DNA of 64,000 bases, from assembly GCF_010015445.1 (NCBI RefSeq), contig NC_053112.1, positions 31,426,083-31,490,082 of the forward strand, written 5' to 3'. A program made the position numbers and the translations under genes. Below, piece after piece: positions 26,678 to 39,367 of the stretch (positions are counted from its first letter, which is position 1; every line of letters begins with the position of its first letter). Below the pieces are notes generated by a model. It had not been told where the DNA came from, made no database searches, and was given only the letters and a program-made list of their open reading frames with translations. Source of the DNA: Perca fluviatilis. Lineage: Eukaryota > Chordata > Actinopteri > Perciformes > Percidae.

Positions 26678-27423
26678 CAGAGGTGGGTAGAGTAGCCAAA
26701 AATTGTACTCAAGTAAAAGTACTGTTACTTCAGAATAATATGACTCAAGTAAAAGTAAAAAGTAGTCATCCAAATAATTACTTGAGTAAGAGTAAAAAAG
26801 TACTCGGTGAAAAAACTACTCAAGTACTGAGTAACTGTTGAGTAACGTCTGATTTATTTTTTAACATAAGCATTCAATCAGACGGACAAAAATACTAAAT
26901 AATCATCTTTAGGCAAATTATAGTTCATCCAATCAATAAAATAAATAAACATTAATTAATTACAAAATAGCTTAAATTAAAATAATCCAGGTAAATTCAA
27001 ATACAAAAATAATAATACATAAAAATAAATAAGCACAAGTAACACAAATTTCCGAACCTACTATTTTTTTTACAAGGCTCTGCAGGCAGAACTATAACAA
27101 GGTAATGGAGCTGCTGTTTGGCACTTTTACTAAGGTAAACATGCTTTCATTATGAGGCCAGAGGCCTGTACTACGAAGCAAGATTTGGGGTTAACGAGCT
27201 AACTTCAGGTTCAACCCAGGGTTTTCTTTTTGAAGGTGGATCACTTGATACCGGGTTCAATCGCCGTGGTAACTCATGCTGGACGCCTAACCTGGTCGGG
27301 AGCAGGTTATGTTGGAGATCAGAGATCAACCGGTGTAAAACTACTCCTAGAAGTATAATTTTTTCAAAAACGTACTCAAGTAAATGTAACGGAGTAAATG
27401 TAACTCGTTACTACCCACCTCTG
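26678..27423. mobile_element. Non-autonomous hAT element with 8-bp TSD
   Basis: Ends are cagaggtgggtagagtag on the left and, on the other strand at the right, cagaggtgggtagtaacgag. The perfect 8-bp direct repeat gtaataca flanks it (26670-26677 and 27424-27431), as expected for hAT. The ends carry many actcaagtaaaagta-like subrepeats, the interior is AT-rich, and no transposase is present. A family of this kind is abundant in teleosts. A second repeat appears to be inserted inside it (27162-27345). Confidence 0.92.
27162..27345. repeat. Possible second MITE inside the hAT element
   Basis: Begins with aggcctgtactacgaagcaa, a terminus I recall from a common fish MITE. It runs through aacctggtcgggagcaggtt. 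The expected inverted right end (cttcgtagtacaggcc) is not seen, so the copy is truncated or the boundary is wrong. Confidence 0.45.
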
Positions 27424-30126
27424 GTAATACATTCATGCTCCAACACTACACCAGCAGCAGCTCTTCAGGCCATAATAACTGTGTGTCGGTTTGTGTAAAA
27501 AAATATTTAAAATATGGTACCTGTCATTATTTAGTACAGTACAGGTTGAAAACTAACAATCTAACAAATAGCCTTTTGACGTTAAACAGCATCAGATCAT
27601 TGTACTTAAGTAATTTAACGTGCTTTTATTATATATTAATTTTATTTAAAAACTGACTTAGTTTAGATAGTGAGTGGTTTTTGATTTCTTAATAACTTTT
27701 GTATTATTACCCCTCAAATTAAAGAAATGCCTATTTGCAACCTCATCACTAGTTGCCTGAAGATGTTTTTTCCCCTTGTTATATTAAGCATCTAGTAACA
27801 AGAAAAAAAAAAAAAGATTTCGGCAATGTCTGAAATCCATATTTGTGTGTCAGAAATATGTTTTTTCTGCTTTCCGACCTTCTTAATTTTGCAACCCTTC
27901 TTTATTTATTATCTATTATTATTTTATTTCTTATTTATTCCAAGACCCCCTTTTGTTCATGTTGCTGAACATGTAGCACACATGTGTAGGTGGAGAGCGC
28001 TATAGTAATAGTGATGAAAACAGCATAGGAACAGCAACTTCTGAATACTGAAGCAAACCATTTTGGAAAACTGATTTATTTATCTTCTTCCTTTTATGAA
28101 AAAGCATTGTGGCAGCATTGTAAGTATCATGGGAGGACTTCATCTTATCCTCAGGAATAAATAGTACACCACTGGACAACAAATGGGCCAGAAACAACAG
28201 TGCTGTGTGTCTACAGGGGAGTAACTGGAGAAACTGACAAGTCTGTACTGTTCAACACCTGCATGAAAGTGTGCATGCAAACACACAAAGTGGCAGGGGA
28301 GGGGGCATACAATTATGGCAAATGACATGGGATCACCTACAGGAAATGGAAAGCATAACAAAAGTAGGAGAAAAAAGAAGAAAAACAAATGAGAGGATTG
28401 CCAAAGGGGAATATTTTCAGACACAACTATGAGTGTGAAGGATAAAGGAAATTGTTTGATAATACAAACAGGACAATGCATCTCTGCACTCTGTAAATGA
28501 CAACATACTAGATGATGAAATATGTGTCAGAAAGCAGTGTTGTTTTAAAGTAACACTTTATTGAGAAATAGTTTCTGAAACAGCTTAAAATGCAGTGGCC
28601 GCAGCGGGCCAGTAAACAGCAGCGGTAGTAATGGCAAGCACTTAGCTGTAGCATTAGCTTAAAGAGTTACCAAAATAAAAGCAGTGTTATACTGCTCTCA
28701 ATCACCTCTGACCACACCCAACATACAGTATATGATGGGTGTGGACATGTAATTGTAAATGTAATGTGTAATGCGTTGCACCATATTAAACCACTGAGGT
28801 CAGCAAAAACACCATTTTAAGGGGGTGTTAAGTCACTCTTTAAACGTTAATAACTCTAAAAAGGGGTCAATATTACTGATTAAGCATCAGCAGTAGCATT
28901 ACATGAGTGAAGACAGACTTTAAAAAAATGTTAATTGGTTATATCAAAAATGAGTTTTAATAAATGAATATGAGTCAAGTATATGAAGGCACTGTGTTCT
29001 GTGTAGTTGATGATCTCTTGATCTGGGGGCCAAAAATAACTTCACATTACTTCCTCACTAAACATACGCTAATAGCTCAATTTACAATTAAATGCACAGA
29101 AAGAGCACTGCCAGTTTACACACAACAGGCCAGCGCTGTTTCCTCTTTCTCTAAAGTGGCGCAAAGTATTAAAACAATTATCAAGAACCCATTTTCAACC
29201 AATGCAGGAATTTCACTTGGCATTGTCAAGACAGTCTATCCTCTTACCAATAACTGTGGGGTGTAAAATGCCTAAACCTACCAGCAACATATCGTTTCAT
29301 GCTTGTCAAGCCTTGGCGGCCATTTATTTATTTATAGACCTGAACCATAATTCTTAGCAATCATGTCAAGCACTTCTTATAAAGGACACACCATTAATCA
29401 TGTTCAGGAGGACAGCTTATGTGTTGTTTGTGACGTGTCAATGCAACCTCCTAAAGTCAATCTTCTGTGTGGCAAAATTACTAATTATACCCTTATAGTT
29501 CTGTCTTTAAGGAAGGCAGGGCTCTAAGTTATATATCTAACTTTCTAAAAACAAAACCTCTAACTTTCCCTTTATATTTTCTTTCTCCATTGGCTACTTG
29601 ATTTTATCAAGGAACTATCATACATTATCATGACTAAAAGCAGCGGGCACATCCAAGCCATCTGTTTTATCCTCTTGATTTATTACTTTATGGTTAGTCT
29701 GTGATTCCATGGGAATACCAAGCATATTAAAATGTCCTTGAAAAATAAAATGTTTTTGGCCCACCTTTCAAACAAGACACATGTATTTCTTTTCATTCCA
29801 TTCATTTTACCACCTCACTTATCCACACTTCTTTCAACCCCGTTTACCACAAAAAAAACTCAAAAAGCAGACCAGACAACTGTATTCCCACTTGCTAACA
29901 CAACATCTCTGATAAAAACAAACCTGGCAGCTACATTCCTAAAGCTGCTGTTGCAACATCTGTGAGCAGGTTTCTTTTCCCAACTCATCTCAGTTTGATG
30001 TTTAAGTTGGTCTGTCAGTTCTTGTGTGAATAAGCATAATCTTTGGACTCTGAAGGCTGACTTTTTTTTCTAGCCTGGAGGAACACAGAGAGCGATGAAC
30101 AGAGTATGACAGAAACATGCACTTAC

Positions 30127-30206
30127 CTGAGACTTAAGGTCAGTCGTTCATCTTTAGCCCTCAGCAGATCACCTACAGAAAATGTGGCACAACCCAGGAA
30201 GCTGCT
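30127..30206 (-). CDS. inpp4b: inpp4b coding exon within the C2 domain
   Basis: Minus-strand exon of 80 bases with a strong acceptor (polypyrimidine tract, then ggttttacag) and a consensus donor CAG|gtaagt. It reads SSFLGCATFSVGDLLRAK followed by DERLTLSLR and ends in phase 2. The two leftover bases join the first base of the 6.4 kb exon to complete arginine. From memory, human INPP4B has SFLGYASFKVGELLKSKE and LSLR here. The human INPP4A sequence I recall (GTFIVKDLLQ) is less similar. This is the last beta-strand region of the lipid-binding N-terminal C2 domain. Both splice sites, the phase match and the shared residue order with the next exon make this one of the best-supported calls in the window. 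Confidence 0.88.
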
Positions 30207-30632
30207 CTGTAAAACCAGACAGAGAAGAAGAAAATTGCTGGTTAAAACAGGGCAAAGTATTTCAGCAGCAAGTTAAGAGATAAAAAAATATAAAACATTA
30301 AAAAAAGAAATAACTACTGAATAACGGTTTTCTTCTTTCAATATTATCATAGAGGTGTTACAAACAGGTAGGTGTCAGACATAGTGTGTTAGAATTTACT
30401 TTGAGCCCCATGATCTTAGAAGGCAAAAATGTGAGATCTTGTCAACACGAGGCACAGAGACACACAATCTCCTCTCCTGTCTCTCTTTCTCCCCTTTCTC
30501 ACTGCTCGGACAACATGTGTTTGCTGCAGGTATGATGTGAACACGGGGTGTCAGCACACAGGAACTGGGTCATGGAGAAAGAGGTATGGGACGAAACCAT
30601 CAATAACGAAGAGAGATGATCTACATTCGTAG

Positions 30633-30633
<1 letters not shown>

Positions 30634-30703
<70 letters not shown>
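30634..30703. repeat. (CA)n microsatellite
   Basis: About 35 CA units located 430 bases upstream of the inpp4b exon acceptor. Confidence 0.97.
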
Positions 30704-30705
<2 letters not shown>

Positions 30706-31279
30706 AACACCACTAACATGCTAGCTTGTGCTGCACAGGGGAGGCCTAGACTGTGCCAAGGACACAGGCTGCTCCGAAAAAAGCTAAAACACAGAGTAGG
30801 TAATTAACAACAGGTAGAAAGGTGACTGCACATATTTCATCAAACAGGGGAAAAACGATTTTAATTAAAGTATTCACAGCATGTTCACACTCTTCTCTGA
30901 GCTACTGAGATGTTAAAGTATCATCACGTTTTTTATTTATAAGCTTTTACAATAGTGCCAGTGATGGTTCCGCGATCCCTGAAATGACAATACGAAACAC
31001 TAAAATGTGTGTCTTGCCTCCGTCTGTTGCTTTACATAGCTGTCAAAGGCTGTACTTTGCCTCTGAAGATAAAAACAGGATTGTGTATGTTGTTGAAATT
31101 AATGCATATGAGATTCAGGTAGGCCAACACCAGAAAGCTTCCACACACTCTATACATTTTTACTCTCCACACACAAAACAAAGCGCAAGTCAGACGGTGA
31201 AAATGGGTTGGACCGATTCCATATGCTAGATCAGTATCTTTCCCGATAGTCATGACAAGGCCTGTAAGTAACAATCATT

Positions 31280-31592
31280 TTTTTATTATTGATTAATCTG
31301 CAGACCATTTTCCCACTTCATCGATCAGAAGATTTATCTTTAAAATGTCTCAAAATACCAAAAAAATGCCCAGTATAACTTTCCAGAACTCAACATGGAT
31401 TGTTCTATCAGACAATCAATCCAAACCAAAAGACATACAGCTTACTGTATGACAGAAAACTGCAAATCATCGTATTTGACAAGCTACAGCCACATAAAGT
31501 TTGGCACATTTGCTTATAAAAAAAGTGAGACATTTACTTGATTATCAATCAAGTAAGTATCAATTAACTGACATATTGTTTCAGCTCTAGCC
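31280..31592 (-). repeat. hAT-like repeat fragment
   Basis: On the minus strand the block starts tagagctgaaacaatatgtc, then aattgatacttac. This resembles the terminus taggctgcaacgattaatcg of a hAT-type repeat known in vertebrates, with gattaatc motifs recurring near its far end (31290-31340). No TSD was identified. Confidence 0.45.
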
Positions 31593-33350
31593 ATGACAAG
31601 ACAAATCCACATTAAATACAGTGTCTTTGTCAGTATCCTTATATAATTCAGTGACTCTGCTAGGAGTTACATTTATTCAGTCACAGAAGGCCACCGACTT
31701 ATTTTACAGCATCACAGCAGTCCCTCACCTCATGTCACCTTACATAAAAATGACTTAAATGAGATCTAATGAGAGCACTGGTATTGGATCAAGATCAGTA
31801 TCATTAGAGACTCATGAGAGTTGAGGTATCAGGGGAGAAAAAGCTGGATTGGTGCATTTCTACAGTGAAATATTGTAAAAAGCATCACTAAGGACACATA
31901 ACAGTTTTATAGAGGTAGGGTCATATGGCAACTGTGATAAAGAAGGGAATGACTGATGAGAGTTAGCACCCAGAAAACAGCAAAGCCCACAGCTCACAAC
32001 TGTTGTATTACCTATTATAAAGTAGTTACAGACATGACTCACTGATTTTAAAATTGATGAGATCAGATATTTCTGGGTGAATATATTATGCACGGCTGTT
32101 TTGAGTTAGTTATCCTAACATGCTCTTTTCCTCTATTGTTTGGCTTCACTTTCACCTCTAATCTTGGTTCCTGCCTTTTCCGACAAATGCACTGCTCTCT
32201 CTCTCCATTTTTTGGGTCTCTCTGCAGTCTTCTGTATCAGATAAAAAAAGGGCATCCTGTCTACTGACCTTTCCTCTCAATCATTTCCTCACTGAGCATA
32301 TGCTTTAAGCAAAACACTGCCCCAAACACATTGTCCTGCCCCGGCCCACTCACAAGTAGGCTAACGCAGAGACTTACGCATGCGTGCACAGACACACAGA
32401 AAGAGCTCAAAATACAAGGTCAGTCAACAATGCTATGAAAAAACAAACACAAGATAACATTGAAACACAGTAACATTTTTAAAAAAAGGAGCTCAAATTT
32501 ACCAAGAAATACACACAGCCCCAAGCGTCACATTCAGGTTTATGCAGTGTAGTGTCCTTACTGAATTAACCAGAGCTGGGGTCCACAGTAGGCATCACTT
32601 AATATGCACAACGTCATATTCTCCAGCAATGACGTATCATAGCCAATCCTAGTTTGCCCTGATAACCCAGAGCACAAGGCACAGAAGGCCATTACACAGC
32701 GTGGAGGAACATTAGATCCCTATGTAGCTATTACTCGCAAGCCGGTACAGAACGTCTGGTAAATGGTCTTAGAAATCCATTCCTTAGCATCTTTTTATGG
32801 CCCCTCACGATGAAGGCTTTAAAAGTAATGAAGCTCTGGAGACTGTCCTCTTACGCAAGATCAAAGTGGCTGTACCATAGAAAATGAGATAAAAGATGGG
32901 GGCAAGAGGAGGAGTGGAGTGAAAAAGAAGACAAATGATGCTCTTCCAGGATCATGGAGGATTGATTATGATGGTCTCGCTCGGTTCCCTTCTTACATGC
33001 TCTGGCTCTCTCTTTTTTCTATCCATCTTTTTCGCCTGCTCTTGCTCATTCCCTTGACTGGTTCTATTGGCCATGCCGGTTGCAAGCTACAAGAGAAACT
33101 TTTGATCCATGATCTCCTTCACTAGTTTTCAAAAAAAGGAGACAGCGAGACATTTAACACGAGCCCAGAGATAAATACGCGTACCTAACCAAACACAAAA
33201 GTGCTCTTGAGAACACATGCGCACAAATAGAAGATCAATCACGGACAAAACTAGAATTACCGCCTTGCGGTTGGATGCCTCCGCCAACAGGTCAAGTTGC
33301 AGTTTACATCCATGTCTGTCCAGATTTACATAACACTATATACATACACT

Positions 33351-34628
33351 TAGGGCTGGGCGATATATCGATATAAACAAATATATCGATATATTTTTAA
33401 ATGAGATATGGAATTAGACCATATCGCATATATCGATATAGTTCAAATGTGATCCTTGCTCCCATAGATATGTCGCCGTGAGGTTCTAAACATACGTCAA
33501 AACCCGCCGCCATCTTGGAACAGGGGTCCGAAGCATTCAGATCAACGCTAAAGATGCCGGACTTTTGTACTGCTTAATTATGTTCGATAGAGGAAATGAA
33601 AAGAACAAACCGCAATGGATAACATTTAACAGGTGACAATGTGTTTTATGATTATATATGCCGCCTTCGACCAGCAATCTGAGCTCCGGCGGCAGCGGGA
33701 GGCGGAGAGCCCCGCGTCGGCCGCAGCCGTTCTTCCCCGGGCAAAAACACAGCGCTTCGCCGCCTGCGCGCGCGGTCCCCGCTGATCCAGATCGGACCAG
33801 CCAAAGACAGAGCGGTGATCGGTAGGATCTTACACGTAGACGGGCACCGAACAGCATGTCGATATCGGCGGAAAGTTCCACTACGTTTTGTGCGCCGGCA
33901 GGCGGACTGAAAGAAGCTACAGCGGGGCAGCGACCGTCTGCGGCTGCAGGATCTGGAGCTCAGTGCCCGTTAAAATTACATGTAACGCATAAATACATAC
34001 AGAAATAAATAGTGGAGGAATGAGCCTGGACATTTCAGTCTGTTTAAACTTCACCTTGAAGCAGAAACTCTTAGTTCAGAAGGGTGAAGTTTCCGTTTGG
34101 ACTCAGATCTGTGAACCGATCATAATAAATATTCTTTGTATTAACACATTAATTAGTTTCTTTGTTTTGTAGTCGATAGTTCATCTTTTAGTTTACTTAA
34201 GTGGAAGCAGTATCAAGTGGAAGAATGGGACTATAACCTAGGCTTACAGGCATGAGGCATTACATTTTGAACAAAGTAGATTATATTAATATCAAAAGCT
34301 TAATTGACCTTTGGAACGAATCACAAATAGCCTATGGAGCTTTGATTTCAAAAAAGTTACTCCTGTTATACAGTATTTAGGTTTACATTTTATTGTTATT
34401 TGAACAGCTGAGCATTTAATCATGAACCAGGTGAAGAAACCGGTTTATTATTTATTTGATTTTGCAACTGTTTCTATGAAACTACTTGTGACATGTCATA
34501 TTTGATTTGGGCTTTGACTGAACATTTGCTCTCAATTCGCGGAAAAAAATATCGGGATATATATCGTATATCGATATTCAGCCAAAATATATCGGGATAT
34601 GACTTTTGGTCCATATCGCCCAGCCCTA
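33351..34628. mobile_element. Non-autonomous hAT element inserted at a Tc1 edge
   Basis: Ends tagggctgggcgatat on both sides in inverted orientation. The perfect 8-bp TSD catacact lies at 33343-33350 and 34629-34636. The right TSD copy overlaps the TA and first four bases (cact) of the Tc1 element that starts at 34633, so the hAT element jumped into an existing Tc1 terminus. The interior has atatcgatat-rich ends and a GC-rich, CpG-rich core at about 33660-33960. A 114-codon minus-strand frame over that core has no recognisable domain. Length 1278 bp; no transposase seen. Confidence 0.93.
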
Positions 34629-34632
34629 CATA

Positions 34633-36035
34633 CACTACCGGTCAAAAGTTTTAGAACCCCCCAATTTGTTTCGTTTTTTATTGAAATTTTAGCAGTTCAA
34701 GTCCAATGAATAGCTTGAAATGGTACAAAGGTAAGTGGTGAACTGCCTGAGGTTAAAAATAAAAAAAGTAAGGTTACTCAAAAATTAGAAATAATGTACA
34801 TTTCAGAAATTTACAAAAAGGCCTTTTTCAGGGAACAAGAAATGGGTAAACAATGTATAGGCTGTTCTGCAGCAATGGCGGTTGATCAAGCTTTGAAAGT
34901 TGGTGCTACCAATTCCCACAGGTGTTCCAACTTGTCTGGATTACTTACAACCCCCTCTGTTTGTATAAAAGCATTGTTGGAACACACTGTGGTACCATAC
35001 CCTCGTGAGCATTATTTGAACAGTATTGTACTGCAGAAAGTAGTGTGTTGCTATAAAAATGGCGGGAAAAAGGCAAGTAACAATGGAAGAGAGACCATCA
35101 TAACACTTAAGAATGTTGGTCTTTCCTACAGAGAAATTGCAAAGAAAGTCAAGGTGTCAGTGAGTACAGTATTCTTCACCATCAAAAGGTACTTAGGGAA
35201 GAGGTCTGGCAGACCCAAAGCCACAAGTCTCAGTTTCAACTGTAAAGAGAAGACTTCGACAATGGACTACTGAAGACTGGAAGAAGGTGCTATGGACTGA
35301 TGAATCAAAATTTGAAATCTTCGGTTCATCACGCAGTATTTTTGTACACCGTCGAGAAGGCGAAAGGACGGTTCCTCAGTGTGTGACATCAACTGTCAAA
35401 CATGGAGGAGGAAGCGTGATGGTCTGGGACTGTTTTGCTGGATCCAGGGTCTGTGATTTGTACAGAGTGAAAGGCACCCTGAACCAAAAGGATACCACAG
35501 CATTTTGCAGCGTCATTCAGTACCCTCTGGTATGCGCCTAGTTGGTCAGGGGTTCATCCTACAGCAAGATAATGACCCAAAACATAAGTCCAAGCTAAGC
35601 CAGAACTACCTTAGCAAAAAAGAACAAGATGGTAAGCTTAAAAACGTGGAATGGTCACCAGACTTAAACCCAATTGAGCTGGTTTGGGATGAACTGGACA
35701 GAAAAGGGAAAGCAAAGCAACCTACAAGTGCCACACATTTATGGGAACTTCTGCAACAGAGTTGGGAAGAACTTTCTGAAGAATATTTGATTTCCATTGG
35801 AGAAAGAATGCCACGAGTGTGTTCAGCTGTTATATCTGCCAAAGGAGGCTACTTTGATGAGTCAAAAATGTAGAATACATTTTGGTTTATAAATTGATTC
35901 CATGATTTCTTTTTTAACTTAAATTGTTCATTTGTTCTATTTTTTCATTTCAGAGTACAATAAGACATTGAACTGGATGAATTTCAATAAAAACCTGGAA
36001 AAATTGGGGTGTTCTAAAACTTTTGACCAGTAGTG
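34633..36035 (+). mobile_element. Tc1/mariner element with damaged transposase
   Basis: Left end cactaccggtcaaaagtttt; the right end on the other strand reads cactactggtcaaaagtttt. TA flanks are at 34631-34632 and 36036-36037. The inverted repeat is about 30 bp of high similarity, with weaker similarity for a further 50 bp. The 1403-bp element carries a plus-strand transposase remnant. It is slightly short for the family because of an internal deletion around 35230. Its left flank was split by the later hAT insertion. Confidence 0.93.
35059..35873 (+). pseudogene. Tc1 transposase remnant
   Basis: The natural start MAGKRQVTMEERPS at 35059 ends at a stop after 14 residues; the HTH part continues in another frame as NVGLSYREIAKKVKVSVSTV. 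The segment between RSGRPKATS and the next recognisable motif is deleted, removing most of the DNA-binding linker. The DDE domain then reads VLWTDESKFEIFGSSR (first D), GGGSVMVWDCFAGS, FILQQDNDPKHKSK (second D) and SPDLNPIELVWDELD (E), ending GGYFDESKM. A frame change near 35510 splits the DDE part. All catalytic residues remain, but no single frame spans the protein. Confidence 0.9.
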
Positions 36036-36231
36036 TATGTAGCGAAGACTTTGAAGGACTTTAGAAACATGGATGCTTACACACATCTTCAACCCTGTAA
36101 GATCTATATCTCAATCACAGTTTCAAGGTGGGCACCAAAGATTAGTAATTCATCTGACCAAATGTCTCCCCTTCTGTTATGTCAACGTGTGTTCTGAGTT
36201 ATGGCGTTGAATAATGGCCTGAAGAGCATTT

Positions 36232-36426
36232 GGTTACACTTTACTTAAAAGGTATCTACATAAGAGTGACATGACACTGTCATGAACGTGTCATAAAAAT
36301 TATAAACAATGACATGACGCTTCTTTTAGTAAGTGTCATTTGGTTTTTGTCATGACATGTTATGGTTATGGTTAGGGTTCAGTGTCATGACAGTGTCATG
36401 TAGATACCTTCAAGTAAAGTGTTACC
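36232..36426. mobile_element. Short hAT-type MITE
   Basis: A 195-bp element with ends ggttacactttacttaaaag and, on the other strand at the right, ggtaacactttacttgaagg. It is flanked by gagcattt and gagcgttt (8 bp, one mismatch). The interior is largely palindromic around gacatgacactgtcatga. The family is common in teleosts. Confidence 0.85.
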
Positions 36427-36791
36427 GAGCGTTTTTGCAGAACATTATGATGTCACACTGAAGTTGACTTTTCATCCTTAAGTCCAAGTGGATGTTTGTG
36501 CAGAATGTGAAGAAATTCCCTCTGGTGGGTCCTGAGATAATGCATCACAGGAAGGGGACGGATGAACGTACATAGGGCAAAACGGACGCACAACCCAAAA
36601 ACATAATGCCTTCAGCCACAGCAATCGCCGGCGCAAAGGGATAAGAAATAAAAGATACTTGTAGAGCTGACATATTGTACGTCTAGAGGCAATCCCAAGC
36701 ACTTGTCTGTGGACCATGTGAGGGCCACAGTGTGTCTGTCCGTCACTTGGCAGAGATCTATTGATTTTCTCCACTCCCTGGGTGACAGGGT

Positions 36792-36915
<124 letters not shown>

Positions 36916-37202
36916 CCTGAAGGTGAGGACATTTATTCACATGCTACGCCAACATGTGACATTTTATATAAATTACATCTGGCAAACATGTAACGAATAT
37001 GAACAGAATTATATCATAGAGGTCAGCGGTGTCGACATGAATACACTGCTCCTTCACCACAAATAGAGTTTTACAAATTGGCCTAATTAAGTCATCAGAG
37101 ATGTCATGACATGCCATTTATACTTGCATGCAAATGTGTGCACTCGAGCACAAATTATGACCACAGTAAGTTCAAATCGACAGAGATTACACACTCACAT
37201 AG

Positions 37203-37211
37203 ACACACACG

Positions 37212-37262
<51 letters not shown>
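37203..37262. repeat. (CA)n microsatellite
   Basis: CA tract with a CG-interrupted start (cacgcacgcgcgcacac). Confidence 0.95.
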
Positions 37263-37265
<3 letters not shown>

Positions 37266-39230
37266 CACACGGAAGTCCACTTACAGTTATGGTGCACACA
37301 CTCCTAGCAGTGAAATAAGGAGAGGCCGACCGAAAGATAGAGAGACTGAAATAAAAAAGCAAGACAGAGGAAAAGAGATGTTATGTCTTCTTTCTTCCTC
37401 TTAATGAGCTCCAGGACGGTTCTTCCTACATATCTTCCTCCAGTCTTCAGTTAGAGGAACTCCATGTGTTACACTCGCTCTTTAAAGAGCAGCAGGCACA
37501 CTGGCTGATACAGACATTATAAACACGCAAACATAAAACACACACATAGTTAGACTCACACACTGCAGCCTCCGTTGTGACTGAGAATTGGCTAGAGTGA
37601 GCTACTGACGTTACCGCTGTTGCTGCTTTGGCTGGCTTGACAGTAAGCGAGACCAGCAAGAGAGAGAGCGAGAGAGAGAGAGAGAGAGGAGGAGGGAGCC
37701 ACAAGAGGGGGAGTCGACAAATACAAGCAGCCGAGGTGGGGAGGAGGAGGAGGGTGGAACAACACAGAAGAGGAAGAGGCAGAAAGGAAGGAAGACAGAC
37801 AATTAATGGGTAGAGAACCAAGATAGCAACACAGAAAAGGGAGAGACATATAGAAGAATAGAAGAGTAGATACAGAGATAGAGAGAGAGGGGAAGACAGA
37901 GACAGAGTTGTGTGTCACACCTCAGTTGCAGCCGGTGACTCAGATGGCCAACAGGAAAAGAAACACTTGTTATGGCTGCGTGAATTAACATGAATTCCAA
38001 CCACACGGTGCAAGGTGTATGTGTAGGAGTGTGTGCTTGTGTACAACACAGATAAACACTTCAAAACACATATTGACATACTTGAGGATCACACAAAAGC
38101 CAACACTCTCTACACATTTTGAAAAAAGGCCGCAAAAAATAAATTCATCAGTCGGTCCTTTTTGAGAAATCGAGACAATAACGAACAAACCCACACAGCA
38201 ACAACAGTGACACCGAGCTTAGGTTTGAACTATCTCGGCTCAAAGCTTGGATTAAGCAGGGTTTAATTTACCCATGCTGACACAGGGGGATGAGTAATTC
38301 TGGCAGAACAAAGGACACGCTCTAACATTGGCCCCTTATCACTGAGAGCAGGTACACAAGCAAACACAATAAGACACGCACACAGACACTTAAGCAGACA
38401 TGCACGCACACACCAACCCAGACACCTAACATTTGTAAGCGCACACAAACTGTAATGTACAAATACACTGAGCACGGAAGGTCATGGTGATGAGTCCTCA
38501 ACCTCATTTAATATGGGAGGTGGGGAGTGGAATTAGGGAGTGTGGGTGGAAACACTGGATTTAAAGCTTTCTTCCTTACCATGAGTACTGCTAACCTGCT
38601 GGGTGCCAAGTGGAAGCCCCAGTCAGATAGCGCATGAACTCCAAAAGATTACCCAAAATGCTCTTCAGTCTAACAAACTGCTTACTCTGACTATGCAACA
38701 GTATTTATGTGCATCCCCGCTGTTGCCAAATCCATTTGTACATATTTTTTTTAGTTGGTTAATGCTCAATTTTTGTCAGGGATTATTGATGTTATGTGGC
38801 CTTTTTGTGCATGCATTCCCAAACTAAAAATCTTTGTTTGAATCTTACAGGAATCTTACAGGAACAGAAATGAATGATTAATAACAACATGGAAAATCCT
38901 AGATCAAAGCTTGTTCAAAATATGAATAGAGCACACTGAAAACAGGAATTTTTTTAATGCCCTACTTTGAAGTTCAAAATGTTTGACAAATTTTAAAAGC
39001 ATTCAAACTGTGAGTTCCTGAAAAGCACACTGAGACTGGCAGGGATTGGTCTTACATTCCACATGGGGAGCACAAGCTACCATGAGCAGGGGAAATGTTT
39101 GAGGCTCCTAGCTGTAAAAGGGAAAGCCTAAGTACTTCGTAATTCCTACTTTTTAGCATTTCTAAACCAGCACTCACAGCTGGTTGAACACTATTGTCAC
39201 TGCACATGCCCGCACACATTATTCACGTAC

Positions 39231-39367
39231 CTTATATAGGCAGTGGATGCGTTAGTCCATGTAACGATCACAAATGCCACTGGCAGCTTAGGTTTTCGCA
39301 CGGCAACAAGGGATCTTAGACAACCAGTCACCCCCAAACCCAGACAGGCAAAGATAAAAGCAGGCGG
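39231..39367 (-). CDS. Candidate upstream inpp4b C2 exon (unproven)
   Basis: A minus-strand open segment ending in an acceptable donor (AAG|gtacgt). Its translation contains LVAVRKPKLPVAFVIV. From memory, human INPP4B has LVAPVRDRKLNTLVQISV in the first strands of the C2 domain, so there is a partial match in the right gene direction and order. Against it: no clear pyrimidine-rich acceptor precedes the segment (the start given follows a cacag), the loop before LVA is longer than in human, and the exon expected between here and 30.1 kb was not found. Alignment to a teleost inpp4b transcript would decide. Confidence 0.3.

Noticed and set aside
37447..37918. Serine/leucine-rich open frames on the minus strand
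   Set aside because: They translate a GA-rich/CT-rich low-complexity tract; no motif or start context.
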